The notes beneath the pieces are model-generated. The model searched no databases and was not told the origin of the DNA. It worked only from the letters and a program-made list of their open reading frames with translations. From NCBI GenBank assembly GCA_030272155.1, contig CP126191.1, forward strand, positions 186,001 through 250,000: a DNA stretch of 64,000 bases, read 5' to 3'. This DNA is from Tetradesmus obliquus. Taxonomy: Eukaryota > Chlorophyta > Chlorophyceae > Sphaeropleales > Scenedesmaceae. Numbering within the stretch: position 1 is the stretch's first letter; each line of letters starts with the position of its first letter. The translations under genes were made by a program, and so were the position numbers. This document shows positions 11,095-23,666 of this stretch, one piece after another.

Positions 11095-14000
11095 TCATTG
11101 CCGCCGCGCATAGTACCGTCTGAACTGCTCATCAATGCGCTCCAAGTAGACCACCCCCTCCTCCAGCTCCTCCAGTGGCCCAAAGCCTGGCACATACGGC
11201 GCAGCACCATATGCTGCCCGCAAGCTCGCCATGGCAGCATCAAAAGCAGCCACACTCCGATGCAGCCGCTGCTGCAGCCGTTGAGGCAGCGCCAGCTGCA
11301 GAGGTCATTGGCGTTTGCAGGAAAGACAGAGCCGCAGCAGCCATGATGATTCAGTCAACGCCACTGCAGGAAACTATGCAGAAAGTCATGGATGCCGCAG
11401 CCAGCTGACCTATACAGAACTGTCACATGCTGTCAGCTATGCCAAGGCCTCCCTGGAAGTCATTGCACAGTGTTGTACACACAAGAGGCCAGGGCACAGA
11501 GCAGGACCTCCACCAGCACTCACCATGTCCGCCATACGCTGCAGGCTGCAGTCCTGCCGTTGCCAGCCACGCTGCAGTGGCTGCTGCTCCTGCAAATCAC
11601 ATTGCTGCTGCTGCTGCGGTACGTCCCTGCCCCTCAGGCAGAACATGCTGGCCACCACGCCAGAGCCGTACGAGAAGCACAGCAGCCGCTTGCCAGCCAG
11701 GCAGGGCCCCTGCTGCGCCAGCAGGCCCGCCAGGCCGCTGAAGAGGCTGGCTGTGTACAGGTTGCCCAGCTGCCGCTGCAGCGCAGCACCCTGGGCCGCC
11801 TGCAGCCGCACCACACCAAAGAGCACACAGGACAGCAGTAACAGCACCTGCTGTCAATGCCAGGAGGATAACATCACTTTGCAGTGGCCTGTGGAAACAC
11901 CTGCAGAGCACTCGTAATTGCTTTTGTTTAAGCCAGCAGAACAGCAGCTGCTGGGACTGTGACTGACACTGCCTGCCACCCTTCCTGCATGTTTCAGCAT
12001 GCCGCTGAAAAGCAGCCTCACCATCTGCTCGTACAGCGCACTGCTTGCCGCCAGCAGCGCCTTCTCCAGCTGCCTGTCCAGGATGCTGGCCTCGCTCAGG
12101 CAGGCAGGGTCCAGGCCGGCAGCCTCAGCAGGCAGCGGCGGCAGCTGCAGCCTCTGCCTGATGACGCTGCTGCTGCTGCTGCCGCTGCTGCTGTTCACTG
12201 CTGTTTGAACCACCTCAGGCAGCTGCTGCTGATGCGCCCTGCAAGAATACCAGCAGAGAGGGCACATGTTGATGCATCTGGCGCGCAGGCACACCATTGC
12301 TGGGCACAGTCTGCCAGTGTGCCTGTTCTTGCCCTGCAAGCATGCAAACATGCACCAGCTGATCGCACAATCTGCACCATAACCAGCTGTTCTTGCTGCC
12401 TACGAGTGACCAGCAGTTGGCAGGTGACTGGCGCCATGCTGCCAGACAGTTCAGCGCCAGCGGCTGCCCCACCTCAGCATGTCCTGCAGCACCAGCCGCG
12501 CAAACACCTTGCGCACAATCTTGTTGTACGGCGCATGACTCAGAAATTGGTCAAAGCACGACAGCAGCCCCGGCAGCTGCTGCTGCTCACATTGCTGCTG
12601 CTGCTGCTGGCACTGGCATGCGTGCTGCTGCTGCTGCTGCTGCTGAAGCAGGGGCTTCAGCTGCTGGTAGAGCTGCGCTGCGCATGCATCTGCTGCCTTG
12701 GTGAACCACAGTGTGGTGGCGGGCCCATCTACCACTGGGTACAGGGGGTGCCCGTGTGGCTTGAAAAAGTCAAAGGTGTGTGCTGCAAAGTGTGAGCGCC
12801 AGGGCAGCTGCTCCAGCACCAGCGGCGCATCAGGCCCTATCAGCAGCGCTGCTGCGCCACTGCCGCCTGCACGTGCACATGACAAGAAAACGCGCAGGCA
12901 CATCGGCAGCGGCTAACACACAATTGTACAGGCGCGGGCCAGGAGGCGTTGCTGTCATTAGGCATGTGGAGCCTGTTTCCTGCAAGCTGCATGCCCCAGC
13001 AGCTACACGGGTTGCACTGCACATGAAGATTGCGCACCGCGCACAAGAAAACGCGCTTGAGCCACCGCAACAGGGCAAGGCTCAACAGCACAAGCAGTTG
13101 CACAAAACTATCGCCCCACCTGTTGGCCGTGCAGGAGAGCCTTCCGGGTACACTGCAATGTCTGTGGCCACTGCCAGGCCCAGCCTGCCATCCCAGGAAG
13201 GGGAGCCCACCCAGTCGGCCACAGACAGCAGCGCAGCAGTGCCGCCATAGCAGCCATGCATGTGGTCGCTGCCCTGCAGTCAACAGCCAGCACGCGAGCT
13301 GTGAAGCTTCAGCACAAAGGTTACAGTAACTGCTGGCACCTTGCTGCTGGCTCAAGGCAGACCAACATGCATGCCTCCATTGCTGCTGGAAGTCACGGAT
13401 GTCTGCCAAGGATGTAGCAGCACTGTACGCACTGTGAATGCTGGTGCTGGGCCTGTGGCCTGTAGCTGGGCTGATGTGGGGGGCAGCACACCTGCAGAGT
13501 GGTGTTGCCCTGCTGCTGGAAGTGCTGCACCAGGTAGGACATGACAGACTTGCTGCGGTCAACGCCAGTCTCTGTGCCAACCTCTATCCTGCAAGAGCAG
13601 TACAGCGAACAGTGCTTGCGCCAAACACCTTGCACTGGATGGATGGCAGCTGCAAAGATGCACGCTTGATATTTTGCGCTGCTGTGGAGTGCTGTTATTC
13701 ACACGGACAGCACAGCACACTGAGCATTGGCTGCAGGGCAGCTAGTGAAGCCCAAGTGGCACGGACCCCACCCACCCCCCGCCCGCTCATGCATCACCAG
13801 AGCCAACAGCTCCATTGACAAGCAAAATTGCAGTTCACAGTTCTCACTGTTGCTGCAGCCCTCGCCTGCCTGATTGCAGCACTCACTTGCCGATGTCAGT
13901 CAGCGCCACCCCAGCTGCCTCGAGCAACCTCAGCACTGCCGTGGCTGCCATGGACACCACGTCCTCCCGGTCACCGCAAAACGTCATCGCTTCCTGCAAG

Positions 14001-14509
14001 TGAAACAGGTGCGGCAAACAATAAGCAGCGTCCCCAACATCAGACCGCGTGTGCACACGCATCTGCAGCTGCTGCTGCAGGCCTGGCAGCTGACGTGGCG
14101 ATGACTGTGCTGCCCGCTCAGCAGCGCTGACGAGGCGCGCTGGATGCAACTGCTGCGAGCAGCTGTTTGCTCAAAAGATGTAACATATGACAGCTGCTGC
14201 GAGTCCATGACGAGTGCTGCGGGCTGCCTCACCTGCCCCAAGCCCACTGTGTACTTGCCGCTGCAGCTGTCCGCCTGCTCCAAGTCAACCTGCATGCAGC
14301 AGGAGTTACAGCCAGCAAGGTGTGCTGCTGGAAACACAGCAAGCACGTATAATGCAGCATACACAGCAGCATGCATGCAGCACAGTTACTGTCTGGGGTA
14401 CGCGACAGATGCACCAGCCAGATGCACCAACCTGCTGTACTACCAGCCTAGGGAAGTAGACATACAGCCCCCTGATGCCGACATTCTGCCTGGAAGGCAA
14501 CGACTCCAT
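11095..14509 (-). CDS. HMGS: Hydroxymethylglutaryl-CoA synthase (9 exons, 542 aa)
   Basis: Exons: 14432-14509, 14233-14289, 13887-13993, 13492-13588, 13120-13273, 12473-12866, 12022-12238, 11524-11847, 11095-11295; sum 1629 nt. The enzyme condenses acetyl-CoA with acetoacetyl-CoA to HMG-CoA. The whole family pattern is present in order: [35 protein letters not shown] with the general-base Glu near 87, [11 protein letters not shown] with the acyl-accepting Cys near 121, [39 protein letters not shown] with the catalytic His near 274, [22 protein letters not shown], and the C-terminal [17 protein letters not shown] Gln-rich insert sits just before the SHAPYNK block. There is no obvious targeting peptide, so a cytosolic location is inferred. 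Its divergent neighbour is the PsbP-domain gene. Confidence 0.93.
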
Positions 14510-14871
14510 TTGCGTAGTGCACTGCAGGATCTCCGGTGAAGATGCTTGTAAACGACGGATCGGTGTGTTGAAGACAAGGACGCACAAGAGTGCAATGCTG
14601 TCCTGCAAGGCTTACTTGCAGAGATCGTATGAATGCTTAACAGTACAACATAACGAATGAAAGTGATCTGCACACATTTCCACTACGCTCGTGGCATTGC
14701 CCGTGCCTTGGATCGGCACAGCATCATTGTTGTTGTCACTCTGTCATGCACTAATTGTCAGTGCCAATGGCATATTACATGGCCATTTTCAGCTGCTGGT
14801 GGAGCTGTCTGTAGTTTCAGTCGCCAGGTCTCGTGCCGTACTTCCTTGCACAGCTTTGCCTGTGCACCAAA
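14510..14871. promoter_or_regulatory. Divergent intergenic region between HMGS and the PsbP-domain gene
   Basis: 362 bp separate the two start codons, which point away from each other. It must carry both 5' UTRs and probably both core promoters. No specific element was recognised. Confidence 0.5.
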
Positions 14872-16709
14872 ATGCTAAGCCACAGCTGCCATAAGCAGCG
14901 CACGCTGCACCACCACCAGAGGCACCGCATCCAGCCTTCAACAGGGCACCATATACACAGCTGCAGAGCATCACAACAATGTACCAGGAAACATAGCAGC
15001 CTGTTGGGTGTTTGTGAGGCAGCTGCTGGTGCTGAGCAGCAACCAGCAGGGTGTGTCAACCGCAGGCAGGCGCTGCAGGCTGCTGCTGGGGCGCTGCTGC
15101 TGCTGCCCCCTGCTTTGAGCTGGCCTGGTAAGAGCATATGCATAGAAGTTCTGATAGATGCATCATCTTGTACCATTGTAATTGATGCATCTGGCTGTAA
15201 GGAGGACACATGCATCACTACTCACCAAGCGGCTGGCAGGCCTTGCTTCAAGCACAGGCTGATCACGCAACACAGAGGCTGCCTTCAGCAGTGGTTTACC
15301 TGCCTGCAGGTGCTGCAGTAGCTGATGAAGCAGCAGCAGGCGCAGCAGCAGGGGAGCTGCAGGTGTACGTCAACTCGCAGCAGCAGTACAAGCTCAGCGT
15401 GCCAGCTGGCTGGGACAGGAAGGACAAAGCAGGTGCGGCTGCCACGGTAGTGCGGCCCTACCTAAATGCAATCATTCCATGCAGCGCTGATTGATGGGCG
15501 CACGCCTGTCATGCGCAGCTGCAGTAGTCCAGGCACCCAATGCAGATGGTCTCTACCTGCTCCTGTGTGTGTCGCGGAAATGCTTACAGCTCACATCTTT
15601 GGATGCACATGCTGGGCATCTCTCATGCATGCATGCACGCACGAACAAACATGGCTCTTCCTGCCACTCGCTGCGCCCGCATGTGTCACCTCCTCCGCGC
15701 TGCAGGCGCTGACGTGCTGTTTGAGGACCCTGGCCGCCGCTCCACCTCTGTGGGTGTGACCGTGAGCCCTGTGCGCGTGGCCAGCATAGAGCAGTTTGGC
15801 GACCTGGAGGCTGTGGGGCAGCGCCTGCTGGACGCGGAGCGGAAGAAGGTGGGTGGGGTGCCCCGCAGAATTACGCCGGCGCAGCAATGGCTTTTTATGC
15901 CAATTGATGTCGTTCACAGCAGGGGCAGGACATAGCAGGTCTTGCCTGCCCTTGCACGCTTGTCATGCAGGTCGCATACAACCAGTTGCAATAGGCGCAC
16001 TGTCTCGTATTGCAGCTGCTGCAGCCTGCCTGAAGCTGTCACCCCCTGGGCACAGTACTGTTACCCATCAACTTTGTGGGCATACTCCGGCCGGCTACTG
16101 CAGGAGAGCACGCGTGAGGCGGTGCTGCTGGCCTCATCCAGCCGCCGGGGGTCAGGCGGCGCGCTGCTGTATGACTATGAGTACAGCCTGGACTCCACAC
16201 GGGGGCTGAAGCGCATCCTCAACACAGTTACGATTACAGGTGGGTGCGGCTGCAGTGGTTGATAGCAGCGATTGACGGCGCCACAGATCCTGTGCAAGAT
16301 GAATGAGCAGCGGAGGGGTTGCTGCACCTGTGGGCCTGGTGATGTCCTGGTGATGTGTGGGGGAGTGGGCTGAGCAGAGTGATCTGGGTGGGGTTCTTCG
16401 CAAGCTGCGGGTGGAGGTTGATGATGGCTGCCGACTCTGCAGCCTGGAGTTGTACAGAAGTGCAGCCCGCGCTGCATGTGCCACCAGGTTGACTGTTTGC
16501 ACCGTCAGCTGCACATGCCTTGGAGAATTAATGGCAAGGCTTCTCCTGCTGCGCCTGTCCCTGACTGTGCGTCTGCAGGCTCGAAGCTGTACATCCTGAA
16601 CGCCAACTTCAAGTGTGACAAGGAGGCTGGCTGCGGCCCAGAAGAGGGGGGCACCATTGCGCTGCTGCGGCAGGTGGCAGCCAGCTTCGATGCTGGAGCG
16701 AGCCAATAA
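14872..16709 (+). CDS. PsbP-domain protein of the thylakoid lumen (5 exons, 262 aa)
   Basis: Exons: 14872-15127, 15310-15432, 15706-15848, 16104-16239, 16579-16709; sum 789 nt. The N-terminus is a bipartite plastid/lumen leader: a Ser/His/Arg-rich stretch, then NRRQALQAAAGALLLLPPA, a twin-Arg motif with hydrophobic core typical of Tat substrates, followed by Ala-rich cleavage candidates near residue 90. The mature part follows the PsbP fold: YKLSVPAGW, GADVLFEDPGRR, VTVSPVRVASIEQFG, VLLASSSRR, YDYEYSLDSTRG, LYILNANFKC and a final LRQVAASF. PsbP-like and PPD proteins assist photosystem assembly or stability in the lumen. Which PPD subgroup this is cannot be told. The start is the first ATG giving a plausible leader. 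Confidence 0.88.
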
Positions 16710-17394
16710 GGATACCGTGCTGCTGCTTCGGCGGTGGTAGGCAGCAACTTGCCGCGCTCTGCAGCAGCGGCTGCTGCATGCATGGTTTCAGATGAAGTTC
16801 GGGGTGATGTCCAGCATCCTGCAGCACTGTTTGACAGTGGTACCGGCAGCAAAAATGCATTGACAGCTATCATAAAGAATCACTTGCTGGTAATCGTTGA
16901 ACGCGGCACGCTCTGACGATCCTCAAGCCACTTTGGCAAGGCTTGGAAGTGTTGTGGTGTTGTTGGCATGCCCGTGCATAGCTATCTCCAGTGTTTACCA
17001 GAAGCACCCGAGCTGGCTTTTCATCGTTGAAAGAACTGTACCTCAACCGGTTTCAGCACGTGACGGCTGTGCTGGACAGGCCTGTGCTCTGTGTGCCAAT
17101 GCGTCCGTGTATCCGAACCCTGTACGAGTGCTGCGGGGCCAGCTCCTCACCCGTGACAACATCAAGGATTGAGCTACAAAGTGACATTCAATTGAAACAC
17201 TCAAAATGCTCGACTACAACATATAGTCAGAACCAACGGAAACTGCTGGTGACACTGAACGTTTGCCCCGGATTGCACTCCACAATGCCTGAGTCTGAAG
17301 CCACTAGAATTCATTGTATGTGCTTTTGACACTACTTCGGGACTGTGTGGGCCCCGGCACATTGCAGCAGCGTTAGCCAGACACCAGCAGCAAC
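16710..17394. other. Spacer between PsbP-domain and transporter genes
   Basis: About 685 bp with no supportable gene. It should contain the 3' UTR of the PsbP-domain gene and the promoter of the transporter, both on the plus strand. Confidence 0.4.
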
Positions 17395-20300
17395 ATGGGC
17401 GTGTCCGACCCTGGAGGGGCCGGTAAAACAAAGCAGGAGCTAGCAGTTGTGCGGGAAGTGGTTCGTTCATACACATACGTGGGCATATGGATGTCCATCA
17501 GCATTGCAGTCATCCTTTTCAACAAGGTAGGACCCTGGTGCTGCTGCAGCATGCAGCACTGCATGAAGCAGCAACAGCACAACCACCAGCATATTGAACG
17601 AACCCTGCACAAGCAACATAAGGTTGTTTGAGCACTTTTTATTTTTATGTGTGCAGTGGCTGCTGGCGTACAGCGGCTTCCCATTCCCAATTGCCTTGAC
17701 AATATGGCACATGGGCTTCTGCTCAGCAATCGGCTGCTTCGCAGTGCGCGTGCTGGGGCTTGTCAAGTCACACAACATGACAGCAAGGGAGTACATGACG
17801 CGAGTCATGCCCATAGGTAGGGCACACAGCAGTTGCGGCAGCTGGCATAGCATTATAAGCAGCAGTGCTTTGCTTGCTGCTGGCGGCAGAAGCAGCAGCT
17901 GGTCGCCACTGCGTTTTGCTGCTGGTGCTGCGCCATGCGCTGCGTTTTCATTACAGCCCGCATGGTGGCAGCTCTGCTGCTGCTGCTGCCGCCGAGGATT
18001 GCTTGTATGCCAGCTCAGCAGCAGCAGCAGCAGCAGCTCTGCGTATGCAGTTACACACCAACCGATACACCCCATCTCACCTCTGCAGCATCTGCAGCAG
18101 TTGCAAGTCATCAAGCTGCTGCAGCGCGCCTAAGACCAGCTGCCTGGCCATACTTCTGACGTTCCCTTCTGCCATAATTACCCCCTCCTGCTGTCCTGCA
18201 GGCCTGCTGTACGCCGGCAGCCTGTGGCTCAGCAACAGCAGCTACCTGTACCTGTCAGTCTCCTTCATCCAGATGACCAAATCGCTCATGCCCGGCCTGG
18301 TCTACGCAGCCGGCTGTGTGGTGGGCACGGAATCGTTCAGGCCAGCAGTGGCGCTGAACATGGGGCTGATTGCGCTGGGCGTGCTGGTGTGTGCGCTGGG
18401 TGAGGTCAACCTGGTGCTGCTGGGGCTGGCGCAGCAGCTGACAGCGCTGGGCTTTGAGGTGGGTGGGGGCCCAGCTGTGAGGCCAGGACTTGTGTGTGTG
18501 GCAACTTGGGTGGGCATGACGGCTGGGGCAGGGGCTATGGGGCCAACCGCTCTGGGCTGTCAGGTGGGTGGGGAGGCTGGGGGAGGGGCTGGGGATGGCT
18601 GCAGCAGCAGCCAGCAGCGGCATGCGTGCATGGTGCACGTCTATGCGCATCAGCTGGTGACGGCTGAGGTGTCCTGGATGTGCCCACACCGCACATGCTG
18701 TAGCCTGCGCGAAGTCATCTGGCTGCGCTGATTTGTTGGATGTGCTGCTGATGTGGCTGCTGTGCTGCGCCTTGCTGCTGGCTGCTGTGCTGCTGCTGCT
18801 GCTGCTGCTGGCAGGCGATGCGTCTGACGCTGGTGCAGGTGCTGATGAACAGCAAGGGCTACAACATGAACCCGCTGCAGAGCCTGTACTACGTGTCGCC
18901 CGCCTGCTTCATCTCGCTGCTGCTGCCCTTCCGTAAGTGCCATGTGCTGCCAGCTGCCATGTGCTGCCAGCGGCATGGAGCAGCAGCGCAGCCAGATGGG
19001 TGGTCACGATGCTGTAGCAGCGCATGCGCATGTGCTGCATGACCTCGCAGCTGGACGGGGTGCATGCTTGAGCTGTGCACTGAGATGCATGACAATGCTG
19101 TGCCACACACAGACCCCCAGCTGCGGCTCACATCCTGACATCAGGCTTTCCACATCTTCCTGCTCTGCTGCCGCTCTCTGCCTTTTTCTGCCTGCCTGCA
19201 TGCGCGCCATGCCGCCAGTGTGCGTGGAGTACCCTCGCATCGTGGCAGCGCAGGCTGAGCACAGCATACACTTCAACGCGCCGGTGCTGCTGGCCAATGC
19301 GCTGGCCGCCTTTGCGCTCAACCTGGTGGGTGCTCAGCACACGCGCGGCTGGCGAGCGCATGCTGGAGGCAGCTGTGTCGGCCCAAAAACACTGCTGTGT
19401 GTTTGTCTGTGCTATGCGTGCCGCTTGATGAGCGTAGTGCAGCAGATGTGCAGCTGATGGGTGCATGCGTATGTTGACCACGTCCGCCATGACCTGCTGT
19501 AGCTGGTGTTCAAACTTACCCTGGCCGCCCACGGTACGGCATCCGTGCTGCCCGCTGCGCTGCCAGGCTGTGTTCCTGCTGATTGGCAAGACCAGCGCGC
19601 TGACCATGAACATCGCGGGCGTGATCAAGGACTGGATGCTCATCTTCTTCTCCTACTACATCTTCAAGGCGCCAGTCACCACGCTGAACCTGGCGGGATA
19701 CTTCTTCTGCTGCAGGTGCGGCCAGAGGCTGTGCGTTTTATGCAGCTGCTGTGTGCCTATGAGCTGCAGTAGCATGTGCATGGCTGAGTGGTCAACAGAC
19801 AGTTTGGGCTCACTGGTCAGCGCGAATGCGGCTCAAGCACCAGCAGCCAACGCACACGCACATGTACTGCCTCACCAGCACCCACCACCAGCTGCTGTTG
19901 TTCGGTGGCTGCCTCTTGCTGTAGCAAACCACTGGCGCTGTCTATATAGCGGTAGGCCCATCTCACGCACAACACACGCCTGCTGTGCCTGCGCTTCCTC
20001 TGTACGTTGCTGCTGCTGCTGCTGCTGCAGCGGCGTGGTGTGGTACAACCAGATGAAGCTCAAGGCGCTGAAGGCCAAGCTGGCGCAGGGCAGCAGCAGC
20101 AGCAGCGACAAGGCCTACAGCAGCAAGTCCAAGCCGGAGAGGGAGGGTGGCCTGGCCTACCTCGGGCTGGGCCAGCAGCAGGACCTGGAGCAGCCGCTGC
20201 TGCAGAACCGGGCCAAGGAGGATATTTTGGCGGAGATCCAGCGGCTGCAGGCTCAGGTGGAGGCGCTGGATGCCCGGGTGGGTGTGAGTGCGGCCGGCAA

Positions 20301-20493
20301 TGCACACAGCCATAGCCATGGCCATGGGCAGCAGGTGCCAGCAGGGGTGTTGGGTGGCATCAGCATCAGCACGGTGGCGAGGCTGCACGGCAGCGGCGGC
20401 GGCAGCAGCAGCAGCCACAGCGGCGGCAGCAGCAGCAGCAGCCCGTGCCTGTCGGTCGGCAGCAGCAACAGCAAGCTGGAGCACCGCAGCTGA
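17395..20493 (+). CDS. TPT/nucleotide-sugar transporter family membrane protein (7 exons, 461 aa)
   Basis: Exons: 17395-17526, 17657-17816, 18202-18458, 18815-18932, 19219-19325, 19567-19715, 20031-20493; sum 1386 nt. The protein has the plant drug/metabolite exporter layout of about ten hydrophobic helices. Recognisable family segments are [17 protein letters not shown] (helix 1), [72 protein letters not shown], and [18 protein letters not shown], the conserved region before the last helices. It probably exchanges a phosphorylated sugar or nucleotide sugar across a Golgi/ER or plastid membrane; the substrate is unknown. The cytosolic C-terminus is unusually long (about 150 residues), with a coiled coil ([20 protein letters not shown]), a His/Gly patch and Ser/Gly tracts encoded by AGC repeats. 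Confidence 0.88.
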
Positions 20494-23400
20494 TACCTTC
20501 GGAGCTAGCTTGCTAGGGGTCTTATGGGGGATTGCGGTACTAGTTGGGCACGGTTTTTTTTTTGGCGATTTGGCCACCAGCCCTGCATGTTGGCAGTTGG
20601 GGTGCAGCAGGAGCTGCTGGGTTTCGCGCTGTGCTGGGTGAGGTGTTTTGGCAAGGTCTGTTGATGCTTGGAGTACGTGCTGGCTTTTAGAGCTGCTGCA
20701 TGATGGGCGCGCCGGCTGCAGTGTGCGACTGCAGTTGCGTTCAAGGATTTAGTGTAGATGTAATTTCCAGGTGGTGCTCCCCAGGCCTGGCGATCTGTGT
20801 GACATCACTGACGGCTGGCTGCAGCTGTGAGCCGCACTCCTGCAAGCTGCACACCTGCAAGCCGCATGCCTGTGGCTGACTGTGATGGGCTGCGGCCGCT
20901 TAGACTGCCGCCAGCAGCGCTGCTTTCTGCCCAGGCAGCTTGCTGCCATATGCAGTGGCCACACGCAGTACGTTCTGCAGCGCATTGGCTGCCATTCTGG
21001 GATTTGAAAAGCATTCACCGCCTCCGAGCAGTACTGGTCTGTGTTTGTGAGCCTGCAGAAGATCGTTGGTGGTGTTGGCGATGAGCACCTTGGTGTACAA
21101 TTGGCTGTGTTGTTGGGGGCCTCGGAGCGCACCAGCAGCGGGGCTGGCCTGCTGCACTGCTGCCGCAGCTGTGGAGGCAGTGCTGCCAGCACAGCGCAGC
21201 TTGCGTCATGCAGGCAGCTGGGTGTGCATGCACTACACTAGTGGACTGGGATGTGCTCTGTGCACTTGTGATCCTCGGCACCTTCAGCCTAGCTTACCGC
21301 AAGCACCTGCTCAGACGATTGCAATCACAATTGTGGTGTCACAGCGCTGCGTGTTGATGAACAGGGCTGCACCTTGGCTGCTGCAGGCGCTGAAAAACGC
21401 GCCTGTTCCGCTCGGCAGCTGCATTGGTGTTTGTGAAGGATGTGACACTGGCATGCAGAACATGTCGCTCATCCATGTTCTGTTGTGCCAGATGCACGCA
21501 ATTTCATTCAGTTCATTGCGGACTGTTAAAGCACTGCAAGTAAATGCGGCAGTAATTGCCTGTTCTTACATGTTGTTTATAAGCTGCACATGCAGCATGC
21601 GTGCTGCTGCGCCAGCATGCCGGGGCTGTGATCTCCAGCGGCAAACTAGTACTGCTTTGAGCACCATATGGCGGGGTCTAAGGCTGGCAGCAACGTGATG
21701 TAGAGCTACGGCTTGGTTGGTAACATGTTGATGATGAAGGCAGCGTGCATCGCAACCTCAGGGGCACAGTGCCCCTCCGTGCGCATGGTCAGCATTCAGG
21801 CACTGCGCAGTTCCTGTTACTTTGCAACTGAGCCCACCAGCCCTTCACACGAATGCATGCGCGGCTGGTAGCGCTCAACACACACACTCGCTACAGGGCC
21901 TGTGCGTTTTGCATGGCCAGCGCTTGCTGTGGTCCTGGCTGTCGCTATAGCGTGAGTGCACAAGTGCTCATGGATTGAGCTTTGCAATGCACAGTACACG
22001 TATTCTGGATTGATGTGGGGGGTTACACCATTGTAGGTTACAGACCGCTTACCCATAACAAACACTGCACCCTTCACTGCACCTGAGAAGTTCTTCTACT
22101 TGACAAAAATAGCATTGCGGCTTGCCAAGCCGTGGTCAGCTTCACAGCAGTTGACCTTTGGCAAAAGCTTTGGCTGCAGAGCGCCGACACCACATGTGTG
22201 CATGCGTGCATGCTCAGGCTGGTGCCAGGGCACCTTCGGTCACAAAGGCGTTGACAGCTGTCAGCAGCTGGTATCGATCGGCAGATTGAGCAGGGCCGCA
22301 CCCAGTGCAGGGGGAGCAACGCCTGCAGCAACACTGCATTGCCGGGCAAATGTGCAGCACACACCGGCACATCACGTGTTGTGCTGATCATGCAATTCTA
22401 CAAATCAGTAGGGCCAGCAGGCTCGATCAATCGATATCACACACCTCTTCATGCAGCTGCATGCCATGCTCCAAGCACAAACTGCAGCATGCCATGCACA
22501 GCCTGCACACAGGGCACCACCAGCGAGCTTGGAGCCCGCAGTGCTGGCCGCCAGCGCGGCGCTGACAGATCAAGGTACAACGGCCGGCGCAGTTGGCATG
22601 AAGTGAGCTCAGACTGCCTGCCAAACATGAGAGGGACAGTGCCGCAAGTAGAAGCCATTGCGAGGCACGCCGCGCTGCAGGTTCTACCGCAGCGCTTGAA
22701 CCCGCAGCACATCACAGTGATAAGTAGTCATGCTGCTGCAAGCCATGCTTGCCTCATGATCCTGCGGCACCGAAGATGCAAGCGGCATCTGTTGCCTTTT
22801 TGTTGATGCAAACAAATTGGCCAGCTTGACAGCTGGCAATGCAAGCGAGTGTGCAGCAGGCACCAGAGGCCTCTCCCAGACAGAGACAGCAGGCACCAGA
22901 GGCCTCTCCCGAACAGTGCTTGCTTGGATCAAATGGCTTTGCCTTTTGTGCTGCGGCACCACTCCATACCCAATCACGGCAAGTTCCATGCTGCAAATAT
23001 ATCAAATGCAGTCAAACCCTCTTTCACTTACTTCACGCTGTCATGCAACAATGCAGTACTTCAATGCACGTCATGCCGGTGCATATCAAACAACCACAGT
23101 GCTCATCAGACGTGCCAACATCAGGAGCAGCAGCACAAGCAGTGCATTCAACCCAAGCATTAGCAGCAACACCACCCTGGCCACACACCAAAACAGGTCT
23201 CAGAAATCAGCCCCTTTCACCAGGCCTATAGCCGCCAGATTCATTCAGGTGAACATGCATACCTCGCCTGCAACACCTCAGCTTTGCACCTGTGATCGCC
23301 TGCAAGCATTGCAACGCCGCGCAGCATGCAAAGCTGCCGCAGCGACAGCAGCAGCTACTGCGGATGACCTGCCTCATCTCCTGGCCAGCTGCCAAGCAGC

Positions 23401-23666
23401 CGCAGACCACCCAGCCCGAGGCCTCTCTGCCTTTTCTTTTTGTGTGTCACCTTATCATTGGCCTGAATGCAGCCCTGTTGAAACACCATCGTTTGAACCA
23501 CCGGCCCCATCCGCCTGCCAGCTGGCAGCCTGTCTCCGTGGCTGCAGCACCCGCTGTGTGCTTGAGTGAGTGACTACCCGGCTGCTGGCGCGGGCCGCTT
23601 GCTGCTCTGCAGCTCCTGGGAAAGTCAAAGCTAAGAAGGTGTGTGTGGCCCGGGGCTCCAAACCCT
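20494..23666. other. 3.1-kb convergent spacer
   Basis: This lies between two convergent genes (transporter plus, subtilase minus). Apart from the two 3' UTRs no gene could be supported. A low-confidence minus-strand reading frame at 20886-21157 is listed separately. A short direct repeat (CAGGCACCAGAGGCCTCTCC twice) lies at about 22857-22910. Confidence 0.4.
20886..21157 (-). other. Unassigned open reading frame, possible terminal exon
   Basis: On the minus strand the frame runs into LYTKVLIANTTNDLLQAHK, then VLLGGGECFSNPRMAANALQ and LRVATAYGSKLPG, and ends at a stop near 20898. Composition looks more protein-like than the surrounding noise. No upstream exon with a matching splice phase was found and no family was recognised. 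It may be a gene fragment or chance. Confidence 0.2.
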
